NCBI GenBank assembly: GCA_033032865.1
Contig: JAWHQI010000004.1
Coordinates: forward strand, 19,450,001 to 19,514,000
Source of the DNA: Dactylorhiza incarnata
Taxonomy: Eukaryota > Streptophyta > Magnoliopsida > Asparagales > Orchidaceae
Direction of reading: 5' to 3'
DNA length: 64,000 nucleotides
Shown: positions 35,680-44,684 of the stretch, in pieces
Layout of the letters: each line of letters starts with the position of its first letter
How positions within the stretch are numbered: position 1 is the stretch's first letter
Notes under the pieces: generated by a model
Told to the model about the DNA's origin: nothing
The model's database searches: none
What the model saw: only the letters and a program-made list of their open reading frames with translations
Position numbers and translations under genes: made by a program

Positions 35680-36578
35680 TGATGAGTCCTGATCATATAC
35701 ACTTTTATGGACTCATCTGGGCCGTTTATTTAGTCATTTCACCGCACTTTAGCCCTGTTATAGTTCATATTGATCATTCTATGCTAGGTGCACGTTTGGC
35801 CCGTTTTGGTGTGATTTCGTGCTTAACTTCGTTATTAGTTTTCATGTGCTGTTAAGTTCCACTTTCAGTGGCTAGACCGATGTTGTATGCTGGAACAGGT
35901 GTCGTGCAGGTGTTCCCGGTATAATTCTGTACAGGAACACTGCGCACGATCACTGGTTCTATTGCGCACGACCACTGGTCGTGCGCCACTGATCGTGCGC
36001 ACTTAACGCCCTTTTTATGAGTTCTGTTTGGCTTATCGCACGACCACTTACGATAGTGCGCACGACCACTGGTCGTGCGCAACTGGTCGTGCGAACATGT
36101 ATTTTATAATTTTCTTCCCTCGCAGGTCTCCGCCCAGGCAGCGCGCACGATCGCAGAATTCCTGTGCGCACGACCACTGGTCGTGCGCCAATGACCGTGC
36201 GCAGTATTCATTTCTGCGCCTATATATAAGCCTGTTCCGCTTTTAGGTCGGGATCGAGCCGCCGTGAAGAGGTGTTTGCGACCCTCACCTTCTCGCACTT
36301 GAGCACGCTCCATCCGCCTCTCGAAGCACGGCATCGCGGCCGTCACATCCATCTCACCTTGCGAAGCGGTGTTTTCGACCCGCAATTCTTTTACTGTTGT
36401 TAAGAGTAGGAAAAACCAACCAAAGCCCCCTTTTTGTGTTTGTTAACGCTTGTGTAACAATAGACACACTACGCGATTCGATCACCCAACCTGCATTCCT
36501 CAAGAGACCGACATCCGGGGATTCCATTCTCCACATTTATTACTTGATAGCGACCGGTGCACTTGCCGACACGCATCA
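35680..36578 (+). repeat. G1 5' LTR (with 515-bp deletion)
   Basis: It is 899 bp and lacks the counterpart of about 41398-41912 of the 3' LTR. The 5' part has three copies of a 23-bp inverted repeat (11-bp arms GCGCACGACCA and TGGTCGTGCGC around a C or T) at 35964-35986, 36058-36080 and 36166-36188, followed by the TATA box TATATATAAG at 36221-36230. Confidence 0.92.
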
Positions 36579-36584
36579 AGTTTT

Positions 36585-36600
36585 TGGCGCCGTTGTCGGG
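36585..36600 (+). promoter_or_regulatory. G1 primer binding site (Asp tRNA type)
   Basis: TGGCGCCGTTGTCGGG lies six bases past the LTR. It matches the 3' end of plant tRNA-Asp except for one base, as in Athila/Tat Gypsy elements. Confidence 0.82.
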
Positions 36601-36693
36601 GAGTGCAGGCGTTTATCGTCTTGTGTTGTGACTCTCATTATACGAGTAGTTGTTTTTGATTTTCTTTGTTTTTCTTTTTGTTTGTGATCGTGC

Positions 36694-37923
36694 ATGCAGA
36701 GACAAGCCGCAAGGGAACTCGTACCCTTTGATTCGGAAATCAAACGGACCGCTCGCGCGCGAAGGCGCGCTGCTGCCGTACAAGCGGCAATGGGTGATCA
36801 GGTAGACCCAAATGATGTTGATGCGAGAGTGCCCAACGAGGGGCAACACCAGCATGGAGATGAGCAGGAGGCGGTTAGGCCTCGACCCCGCACGATGAGA
36901 GACTACACCACTCCAACTGTTGGGAGTGTGTATCCTGGGTTTGGGCCCAATATTATGAACAATCAGTTCGAGATCAAACCTGCGATCTTGAACATCATCC
37001 GGAACAACGCTCAGTTCTCTGGGTTGGCCAGCGAAGATCCGCATCTGCATCTGGCGGAGTTTTCTGATATTTGCGGAACCTTCCGCTACGCAGGGATTAC
37101 TGACGACACGGTCAAGCTTAGACTGTTTCCCTTCTCACTCCGCGACAAAGCCAAGGTGTGGCTCCACTCCATTCCACCCGGGACTGCTGCGACTTGGGAT
37201 GCCCTCGCATCCAAGTTCCTTGCTAAATTCCACCCTGTGGATAAGATCGTGAGCTTGCGGCGGGAGATCGCCACCTTTCGCCAACTTGACCAGGAGACCC
37301 TTGCTGAGGCGTGGGAGCGCCTTAGCGATCTTCTCCGCCGTTGTCCGAACCACGAGCATCAACCGTGGAATGTGGTCGAAACATTTTACTTTGCGATCAA
37401 GCCCAACTACAGGGCAATGATCGATGCCGCGGCAGGTGGTACTTTAATGAACCACACTCCAGAGGAGGCCCTTCGGATTCTGCGCGACACCGCCTCCCAC
37501 AGTACATTCTGGACTGCAGGGAGAAATGCTCCAAGAAGCGGCCGTGGTCTCTTTATGGTTGACTCACTTCCTCCTACTCCCGCGCCTGCTGCTGTCATTA
37601 CTTGCGAAGGATGCGGAGGCGGAGGCCACCACGCGTATGAATGTTCAGGGAACAACGTAGCAGGTGACTTCGCGCACTTAACCTTGAATGAATCTGTTAA
37701 TTATGTAGGAAATCAGCCTAAGGGGGCGCCTTTTAATAATGTTTATAATCCGGGAGCGAGAAGTCACCCGAACTTCTCGTGGAACCCAAACATGCCTGGC
37801 CAACGATGGGCACCGGGGCAGCATCAAAACGATGCTTACGCCTCCGGGAGCCAACCGAGGCCACCACACCCGGATTATAACCAAGCCCCCCTGCCCAAAA
37901 AAGGAGTAATCTGGAGGAGATGA
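36694..37923 (+). CDS. gag: G1 Gag (409 residues, Athila-like)
   Basis: The capsid-type retrotransposon gag domain spans about residues 140-270 (KLRLFPFSLRDKAKVWL, FRQLDQETLAEAWERL, DLLRRCPNHE, MIDAAAGG, TPEEAL), all standard for Athila-type Gag. A CCHC knuckle (CEGCGGGGHHAYEC) is at residues 304-317. The start at 36694 is the first ATG of the frame; an in-frame Met at residue 33 is an alternative. The stop overlaps the next frame at ATGA (37920-37923). Comparison with Athila Gag, where (S)NLEE(M/L) leads straight into the QTASMRNLE region, suggests the two frames were once one; the shift maps to the A6 run at 37897-37902. Gag would form particles and bind element RNA. Confidence 0.9.
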   Translation: MQRQAARELVPFDSEIKRTARARRRAAAVQAAMGDQVDPNDVDARVPNEGQHQHGDEQEAVRPRPRTMRDYTTPTVGSVYPGFGPNIMNNQFEIKPAILNIIRNNAQFSGLASEDPHLHLAEFSDICGTFRYAGITDDTVKLRLFPFSLRDKAKVWLHSIPPGTAATWDALASKFLAKFHPVDKIVSLRREIATFRQLDQETLAEAWERLSDLLRRCPNHEHQPWNVVETFYFAIKPNYRAMIDAAAGGTLMNHTPEEALRILRDTASHSTFWTAGRNAPRSGRGLFMVDSLPPTPAPAAVITCEGCGGGGHHAYECSGNNVAGDFAHLTLNESVNYVGNQPKGAPFNNVYNPGARSHPNFSWNPNMPGQRWAPGQHQNDAYASGSQPRPPHPDYNQAPLPKKGVIWRR

Positions 37924-39023
37924 TGGAGAAATTCATGCAAGCGGCTACCTCGAATATGGTGAACCAAACCGCATCCATGCGAAACTTGGAAACGCAGCTG
38001 GGCCAATTGGCCCAAGTGCTAACCGAGCGGTCGCAGGGGACCCTTCCTAGCAACACGGAAAAGAACCCAATAGATCAGGGGAAGAGTCTTGGTGATGTGG
38101 TAGAGGCTGATCCAAGTGAGTTGGTGATTTCCTGTTCCATCAACAATATCGAAACGAAAGCTCTATGCGATTCCGGTTCCTCCCGCAACGTCATTGCGTT
38201 GCAAGATGTTGCTAAACTACAACTTGAGATGAACACGGAGGAAAGGAAATCCCTTATGCTTGCTAAAGGGACTATTATACAATCTGAGGGGGAAGTGAAA
38301 AATGTAGAGGTGATAGTTGAGGGGACGATTGTGGTTGCTGATTTTCAGGTATTGGGCCCTCAGGAAAATCACTCTATCCCTATCTTGGGTGTGCCGTTCT
38401 TGAAAGAGAGCGGTGCCACCCTTGATTTCGTTACGGGGTGTGTCTTCCTACCCAATAAGGTGCCGCAGCCCACTTGCCCTGAAGCTACAACTAAAACATC
38501 CACTCTTCCCCCTCTTTTTAGTTTTGATGAATCTTTGAGCTGTGCAGGACATGAAGAAGTTAAAGAATCAATTGAAGGAGAAAAGGAGGAGCACCTGTCT
38601 CGTGAGGAAGAAGAAGTTGATCTTCGGAGAGAATTTGGTTCCGAGACGGAAGAAGACTGCATTTCGAAAAACGTTGACTTGAATTTAGTTCGGGACAATG
38701 TCCCATTATCTTCTTGTTTTGATTCCTGTAATAAACAATTTAAGCGCTCCATCTCCTGGGCCGATCCGGTAGTCACCGCGATGCCGGAAGTGACGCCACC
38801 CGCCACCAAGGTGGAAAAATCTGAAAACTTTCAACGGTGGCAGTCCCCGACTGTCACGAAACTTAAACAGGAGAAACTTCTGCACGAAGCTCGCGCTGCC
38901 GCTCTCCGTGGCAAGAGGGTGGAGGTTAGGGGAACACTGGGTGACACCAGTGTTGGCCCTAAAGCCTTCACCTCCAGCTTACGCGCTACGGGAGACGCGC
39001 ACCATAAGAGCGCTTATAGCTGA
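37920..39023 (+). CDS. G1 Gag C-terminus and aspartic protease (367 residues)
   Basis: The N-terminal ~45 residues (SMRNLETQLGQLAQVL, GTLPSNTE) are the usual Athila Gag tail. A retroviral-type aspartic protease follows: active-site CDSGSS (Asp84) and the later ILGVPFLKESGATLDF, where ILG(R/V)PFL is the second conserved loop. The C-terminal third is acidic and of no known family; it ends in a basic stretch and stops at TGA. RT normally follows in Athila pol and is absent. Because the frame opens at an ATGA overlap, translation would need reinitiation or a -1 shift at the upstream A6 run. Ser in place of the usual Thr/Leu after Asp is acceptable in this family. Confidence 0.82.
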   Translation: MMEKFMQAATSNMVNQTASMRNLETQLGQLAQVLTERSQGTLPSNTEKNPIDQGKSLGDVVEADPSELVISCSINNIETKALCDSGSSRNVIALQDVAKLQLEMNTEERKSLMLAKGTIIQSEGEVKNVEVIVEGTIVVADFQVLGPQENHSIPILGVPFLKESGATLDFVTGCVFLPNKVPQPTCPEATTKTSTLPPLFSFDESLSCAGHEEVKESIEGEKEEHLSREEEEVDLRREFGSETEEDCISKNVDLNLVRDNVPLSSCFDSCNKQFKRSISWADPVVTAMPEVTPPATKVEKSENFQRWQSPTVTKLKQEKLLHEARAAALRGKRVEVRGTLGDTSVGPKAFTSSLRATGDAHHKSAYS

Positions 39024-40799
39024 TTTGTGTGATCTGAGTTTGTGAAATTGCTTGTGAACTTCTTTTATTTAATTCCTGCACTATATAAACAATGTTAATA
39101 CAGGTATTTGGTCCAGCTTAAGGACATTAAATAAAAGCGCTACTGGGAGACAACCCAGATTTCCTGATTTTATTTCTTTTCTAACATGCTTAGCTCAGTT
39201 TTTATATCTGCTTTTCGCTGTTTTTATTTTTGTGCTTGCAGGTGTCTTGTGTTCTTTGGTGCGGACGCTGCAGACTGCGCTTGATCTTGAACGCCAATCG
39301 TATGGTATGCTCAATTCTGAGCATTGGGTAACACTTCTTCCCCTCCTTAGCTTCCAATTTCTGTGATGTATTGTTTAGACTAGGTCGGGGGGAGAGTATG
39401 TTGTCATCCACTTTGCACGAGTTGTACTGCATATTAGAAGTTTGTGTATTATTTATTTTCATCATTATCATTTTCTTGCTTCTTGCACCACTTCACCCAC
39501 ATGACAGCGCGCTTTCCTATTTGTGTGTTTCCGAAAGACCTGTTTTGGTTGGAATGTGAAATAAGATGTTAACGTAGGAATTACTATTAGGAGCGCGATG
39601 ATGACTCGTGTAGTGTTCTAGTCACTTCGCATGCTATGGTAGAATTCGAGTAAAACTAGATTATCTTTATGCATCTAATTTATGTTTAGTATTTTTGCGT
39701 AGATTTAGATTTATGATACTCTAGTGGTGAATGTGAATGAAATTGACGATAACCCGGTGTTGTGTGTGTATGAGCACTAGTCGTGTGTTGCTCGAGTCGG
39801 GAGGAAGGTTTATCTTTCTCGTGGGCTAAGAACTTGCCCCAAGCGACTCTCGAAGCATGGGCGAGAGCGATTCGTCGAGTTAAACGTGATGTAGGCCACC
39901 TTTTGGCTAGTTTGAGCCTTGTCATTCCCTCTTCTTTTCGCTCACCTTTGCATGCCAAATTTGTGCCTACCACTCCTTTGATCAGCTCCTCCTCATCCAC
40001 CAAAGCCCGAAGCTTATCCCACTGTCGCAACCAAATAGATGTTATCTGCACTCATTTTCTTCATTTGGTGTGATGTCTGGAATCGTTGTGATGAGAAGGG
40101 GAATTTAACGCCATTTCGCTGAAATTGTTCCAACTGGGGGATAAGTAAAAGAAGAAAAGTATATTGTAAAAAAGAAGAAAAAAATCTGGAAAAAGTATAT
40201 TGAAAAGAAATCCTCCCGAGCTAAATAGAAAATTTGTTGGTGATTGTGAAGTAGGCCGTGTGCACACCTAGTTTTCATGATAAGTCTGGGGGTGTGTCAC
40301 ACGAGCGTTGTTTTTGGTTCTGTGTGGTGCAGCGTTCCGTTAGCTCACTTGGGTTGCGTAGCCATCGTGTTTAAATTTGAATATCATACCGTAACCCAAG
40401 CCCCAACTTAATCCTAAAGTCCTATTGATTTATCTCATGAGAGTGCTAGCGCCGTGGAGAGAGTGTGACCGGGCGAGCGTATGGTTCACGACGTTGATGG
40501 ATTTCAGTGGAGTTATTCCTAAACCCCGACCTTGTGCAACACCCGCCTTACCGTCTTGTTACTTTCACACCGGGCATGATCGTTCAAATTCTTCATCATT
40601 CACCAACTGAGTTTTGATAAATCTCTAGTTACGCTTTAATACTTTCGTAAACTAGTTAACATAGTTAGAATCTCTTGCTACTAGAATTTCTACTCGCATG
40701 CGTATGTTACTTCGCACCATACTCCTCTGTGTAATTTTCTATGTTAACTACCATTTTCACACTCCACTGGATTCGTTTGCTCGGGACGCGCAAACAGGT
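39024..40799 (+). other. G1 3' non-coding region
   Basis: No gene is visible. The phrase CTACTGGGAGACAACCCAG (39140-39158) is typical of the region beyond pol in Athila-like elements, so pol was removed between about 39023 and 39130. G-rich tracts resembling the polypurine tract occur at 39384-39400 and 40282-40296. The remainder has no recognisable content. Confidence 0.7.
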
Positions 40800-40812
40800 A
40801 AGTCTGGGGGTG
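40800..40812 (+). promoter_or_regulatory. G1 polypurine tract
   Basis: AAGTCTGGGGGTG sits directly before the 3' LTR start TGATGAG. AAGTCTGGGGGTGTG occurs again at 40282-40296, about 520 bases upstream. Confidence 0.75.
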
Positions 40813-42226
40813 TGATGAGTCCTGATCATATACACTTTTATGGACTCATCTAGGCCGTTTATTTAGTCATTTCACAGTACTTTAGCCTTGTTATAGTTCA
40901 TATTGATCATTCTATGCTAGGTGCACGTTTGGCCCGTTTTGGTGTGATTTCATGCTTAACTTCGTTATTAGTTTTCATGTGCTGTTAAGTTCCACTTTCA
41001 GTGGCTAGACCGGTGTTGTATGCTGGAACAGGTGTCGTGCAGGTGTTCCCGGTACAATTCTGTACAGGAACACTGCGCACGATCACTGGTTCTATTGCGC
41101 ACGACCACTGGTCGTGCGCCACTGATCGTGCGCACTTAACGCCCTTTTTATGAGTTCTGTTTGGCTTATCGCACGACCACTTACGATAGTGCGCACGACC
41201 ACTGGTCGTGCGCAACTGGTCGTGCGAACATGTATTTTATAATTTTCTTCCCTCGCAGGTCTCCGCCCAGGCAGCGCGCACGATCGCAGAATTCCTGTGC
41301 GCACGACCTCTGGTCGTGCGCCAATGACCGTGCGCAGTATTCATTTCTGCGCCTATATATAAGCCTGTTCCGCTTTTAGGTCGGGATCGAGCCGCCGGGA
41401 GCGGATTTCCCAGTCCGTACGTCGCTGACTACCCTTCTTGGACACCTCCACTTCATCTCCTACGCGAGGGAAAGTCTTCTCCAACCATTCCAAGCTTTTC
41501 TCCATTGTCCGGGAGCGTTCTCCACCATCCGCAAGCCCTCAAGCAACTGTTTTCCATTCCAGTCCGGCGAGAAGAAGAGTAAATCTGAGGAAGAAGATGA
41601 CGGAACTACGTGGAGAAATCGTGACAGTTTCTCTACGCCGGAAGCATTGTTCGCCCGAGTCCGGAGGTAGCCCGACAACCTACCATTCCGGCCGTGAACG
41701 GCCGCTAGTCTTCACCCATCGGTTATCTCTTCCTTCTTTTCTTCGTTGTAATCGTTGAATCTTGTAAACCGGAATAGTATGATGTTTGGTTTATTTGAAA
41801 TGGATTTTTCTTTGCACTTCATCATTGCTTGCTTGTGAATCACTTCGTTTCCACTCACTCACTCACGCACACAAGGTGTTCGATCCGCGTTAGCAAGAGC
41901 TAACGGCATTTGTGAAGAGGTGTTTGCGACCCTCACCTTCTCGCACTTGAGCACGCTCCATCCGCCTCTCGAAGCACGGCATCGCGGCCGTCGCATCCAT
42001 CTCACCTTGGGAAGCGGTGTTTTCGACCCGCAATTCTTTTACTGTAGTTAAGAGTAGGAAAAACCAACCAAAGCCCCCTTTTTGTGTTTGTTAACGCTTG
42101 TGTAACAATAGACACACTACGTGATTCGATCACCCAACCTGCATTCCTCAAGAGACCGACATCCGGGGATTCCATTCTCCACATTTATTACTTGACAGCG
42201 ACCGGTGCACTTGCCGACACGCATCA
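40813..42226 (+). repeat. G1 3' LTR (full length)
   Basis: It is 1,414 bp with the same palindromic array, the TATA box TATATATAAG (41354-41363) and the terminal GCATCA. The middle portion 41398-41912 is absent from the 5' LTR. Matching parts are nearly identical. Confidence 0.92.
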
Positions 42227-42231
42227 AATGT

Positions 42232-42651
42232 CTAGGAAGGGTGTGGTGTGGTCAATTTCACCATACTCAGGCTAATTGATCCATACTAGAGTGGCGTATG
42301 TCAAATTGGACCTTTATGTGTAACTTGACCTAATCAGATCAAAGGTTCTTATAATTATCAAGGGGCACCCATTTTTGGTTTAAGAAACCATCCATGTTAC
42401 CTAAAATAATTTAATTTAGCCTAGGGGTTCACCCCATGGTAATAAGTGTTGCTTGGGGTGCTTCACCCCTTCTTGGTTTACCCTTGAATTTTCCTTAAAT
42501 TGGGGTGAACCATAGTGGCTAAGTGCACACCATGGTGTTCTCCTCTTAATCAACTTGTCATCAAGGTACCCTTGGTTTCTTATCCTATTTTTGTCATTAC
42601 TTTTTCATGAAAAAATTTCCTAGGGGTCTAGTAGTTTGGGGGGATGTTACA
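42232..42651 (-). repeat. Element H, LTR outer end (segment 3)
   Basis: It resumes after the G1 TSD and ends GTTTGGGGGGATGTTACA at 42651. On the sense strand this is TGTAACATCCCCCC, the usual LTR start of plant chromoviruses of the Tekay/Del type. No gene. Confidence 0.55.
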
Positions 42652-42770
42652 TTATATAAGGTAAAAGAATGAACTACTAAGAGAAATGCAAACAATAATG
42701 GAAGCTTAAAATGAAGCATAAGAATATCCACAATTACTAAGGAAACTTCCAAAATAGTTTAGGCCTTATG
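42652..42770 (-). other. Element H, internal edge next to its LTR
   Basis: A short non-coding stretch between the presumed LTR end and the Copia-D TSD (TTATG, 42766-42770). It continues at 59776. Confidence 0.45.
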
Positions 42771-43156
42771 TGTTGTTTATTGGGGTGTCTACTTTATCAC
42801 CTAGAGGGGGGTGAATAGGTTTTTCCAATTATGTTATCCCCTTTGAGGTGTTCTTGATTTCTGGTTAGTAGATCTGTAAAGTAAAACACAACACAGAAAA
42901 GCACACAAAGATGTATAGAGGTTCCTCAAGACCGGGTGTCTTGAGTAGTCATCTTTCCCTCTGCGCCTGCCTAGCAGTGTGCTAGGCTCGGCAAACGCCG
43001 CCAATGACTTCAGGCCCTCAAGCCTTACAACACGGACCCTCAAGTCCCAACAGCCTAGGCCAGCAAGCCCCTACTGCCCTGAGCCCGCAAGCTCGACACT
43101 CAGGCCCTCAAGCCTTACAACACGGACTTGCAAGTCCCAACAGCCTGGGCCCGCAA
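42771..43156 (-). repeat. Copia-D 3' LTR, distal part
   Basis: It matches 58055-58450 of the 5' LTR, including the G-run module (42803-42813), the inverted repeat at 42925-42945 next to GAGGTTCC, and the start of the CCCTCAAGC/CCCGCAAGC array. It is broken at 43156 by LARD-L. Confidence 0.92.
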
Positions 43157-43356
43157 TGTAAGACCCCCCCTCCAGAATCGACGGTCCGACCGGGGGATCT
43201 TATCGCACACCACCCTTTAGCACGACGCCGAAGCGACCCCGAAGGGTGAAGGCACAAGCTTCTCCAACCCTTTTCCTTGAACACTCCGAGGTCACGCCTA
43301 GGGGTGGTGTTAAGCGAAAGTCACTGCACACCAATAGAGTAAGGAAGCAGTATTTT

Positions 43357-43545
43357 AGCGGAAGACATTATTAAGGAGTGCGCTTTGTTACCCTTAGCGG
43401 AAGACATTATTAGAGAGTGCGCTTTGTTACCCTTAGCGGAAGACATTATTAAAGAGTGCGCTTTGTTACCCTTAGCGGAAGACATTATTAAAGAGTGCGC
43501 TTTGTTACCCTTAGCGGAAGACATTATCTATAGCGGAAGATTAAA
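43357..43545. repeat. 39-bp tandem repeat x5 (LARD-L LTR)
   Basis: AGCGGAAGACATTAT recurs at 43357, 43396, 43435, 43474 and 43513. The period of 39 keeps a 13-residue frame open on both strands, which explains the apparent repeat protein. The same array is at about 51258-51446. Confidence 0.9.
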
Positions 43546-44040
43546 TATCACAGAAACCATAATTTCAAAACCTGTATGAGTAATATTGATTTCGCCGCCG
43601 CAATGAATCCTATCCATCAAGGCTTCATTGCATCATATATGTATACCCTGAGATAGGGCACAACAAAAAGGAGATGCGGCTTAATAACGTATACCTGAAG
43701 TAGCCTGCTTTGTGGCCTCCTCCACCCATGAGTGTTGTCTCTCATCTGCACCTGTCACTTGTGCCAAAGACAAGTCATTAGAACTACAAACAGAATCCAA
43801 CTCCTACTAACACCCATCATAATATAACAATTATAAGGAAGGGGATATCTGGACTCTTATTGGGCCGAGGCGGTCTTCCCACGACCACCGCCTACGTACT
43901 CCGTATCATCCTGCATACGGCCTCAGACCCACGTAGTTCTATTAGTTTCGCACGGGTTGCCCTCCCAGACCGTCCATCGCGCGGGTTGCCTTAGAGTAAA
44001 CTCATAGGCCATCCGATTTTATCCCAAGGCACGATATATT

Positions 44041-44225
44041 CCCGTAGGAATTACTTTCTCGAAGGCAACATTTCATTCCCGTAGGAATTATTTTCTCGAA
44101 GGCAACATTTCATTCCCGTAGGAATTACTTTCTCGAAGGCAACATTTCATTCCCGTAGGAATTACTTTCTCGAAGGCAACCTTTCATTCCCGTAGGAATT
44201 ATTTCTCGAAGGCAACATTTCATTT
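44041..44225. repeat. 37-bp tandem repeat x5 (LARD-L LTR)
   Basis: CCCGTAGGAATTA recurs at 44041, 44078, 44115, 44152 and 44189; each unit continues with TTTCTCGAAGGCAAC. The same array occurs at about 51942-52126. Confidence 0.9.
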
Positions 44226-44684
44226 TCATAAGAGAAGAGAAAAGAAACTCTTTCCAAGCTTAGCAATATATCCACCCGTAGTTTTGTAGAAGGAGAGAAG
44301 ACGAACTCTTTAGCATATCTCTATCCGAGAAGGTACTACTAATTTAACTCGGCTGGCAATCAAATCCAACCTGCCCACATAGGGCACAATTGCATTCATG
44401 TAGACTTTCGACGATCACTTGAATGCTTGGTAATCAAGCCCAAGACACCCATAAGCTTTATAGGCACAAGAAGTAGCACTGTAGTGTGAAAGAGAGAAAT
44501 AAGATGAAGAGAGATGAGGTGTGTATCATCGTAAACCATGGGTGATCAACTCCCATAGTTATTCCATTCTCTCACGAATTCGTTACCGCATCCAAAATGC
44601 CACTTTTATGTATGACCGACTCGACCTCTAATAGTGAAGCTCCTGGAAGAGTAAACCAACAGCCATCCTCCTTTTCAACAAAGA

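Larger units (their letters stand above)
35680..42226 (+). mobile_element. G1, Athila-like Gypsy element with gag and protease only
   Basis: The ends are TGATGAG...GCATCA, and AATGT flanks it at 35675-35679 and 42227-42231. LTRs are at 35680-36578 and 40813-42226, with an Asp-tRNA primer site, two long open frames, and a 1.8-kb 3' stretch ending in a polypurine tract. No RT, RNase H or integrase is present, and there is too little room for them. Elements of this form have been called TR-GAG (terminal repeats with gag). G1 would need polymerase and integrase from a relative. The open frames suggest fairly recent activity or selection. Confidence 0.93.

Noticed and set aside
43321..43579. Open frames of a 13-residue repeat on both strands
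   Set aside because: They follow from the 39-bp period, are antisense to each other, and are inside an LTR.
43357..44225. 39-bp and 37-bp direct repeats that could look like CRISPR
   Set aside because: The units abut with no unique spacers, lie inside an LTR and recur in the other LTR; the DNA is plant.
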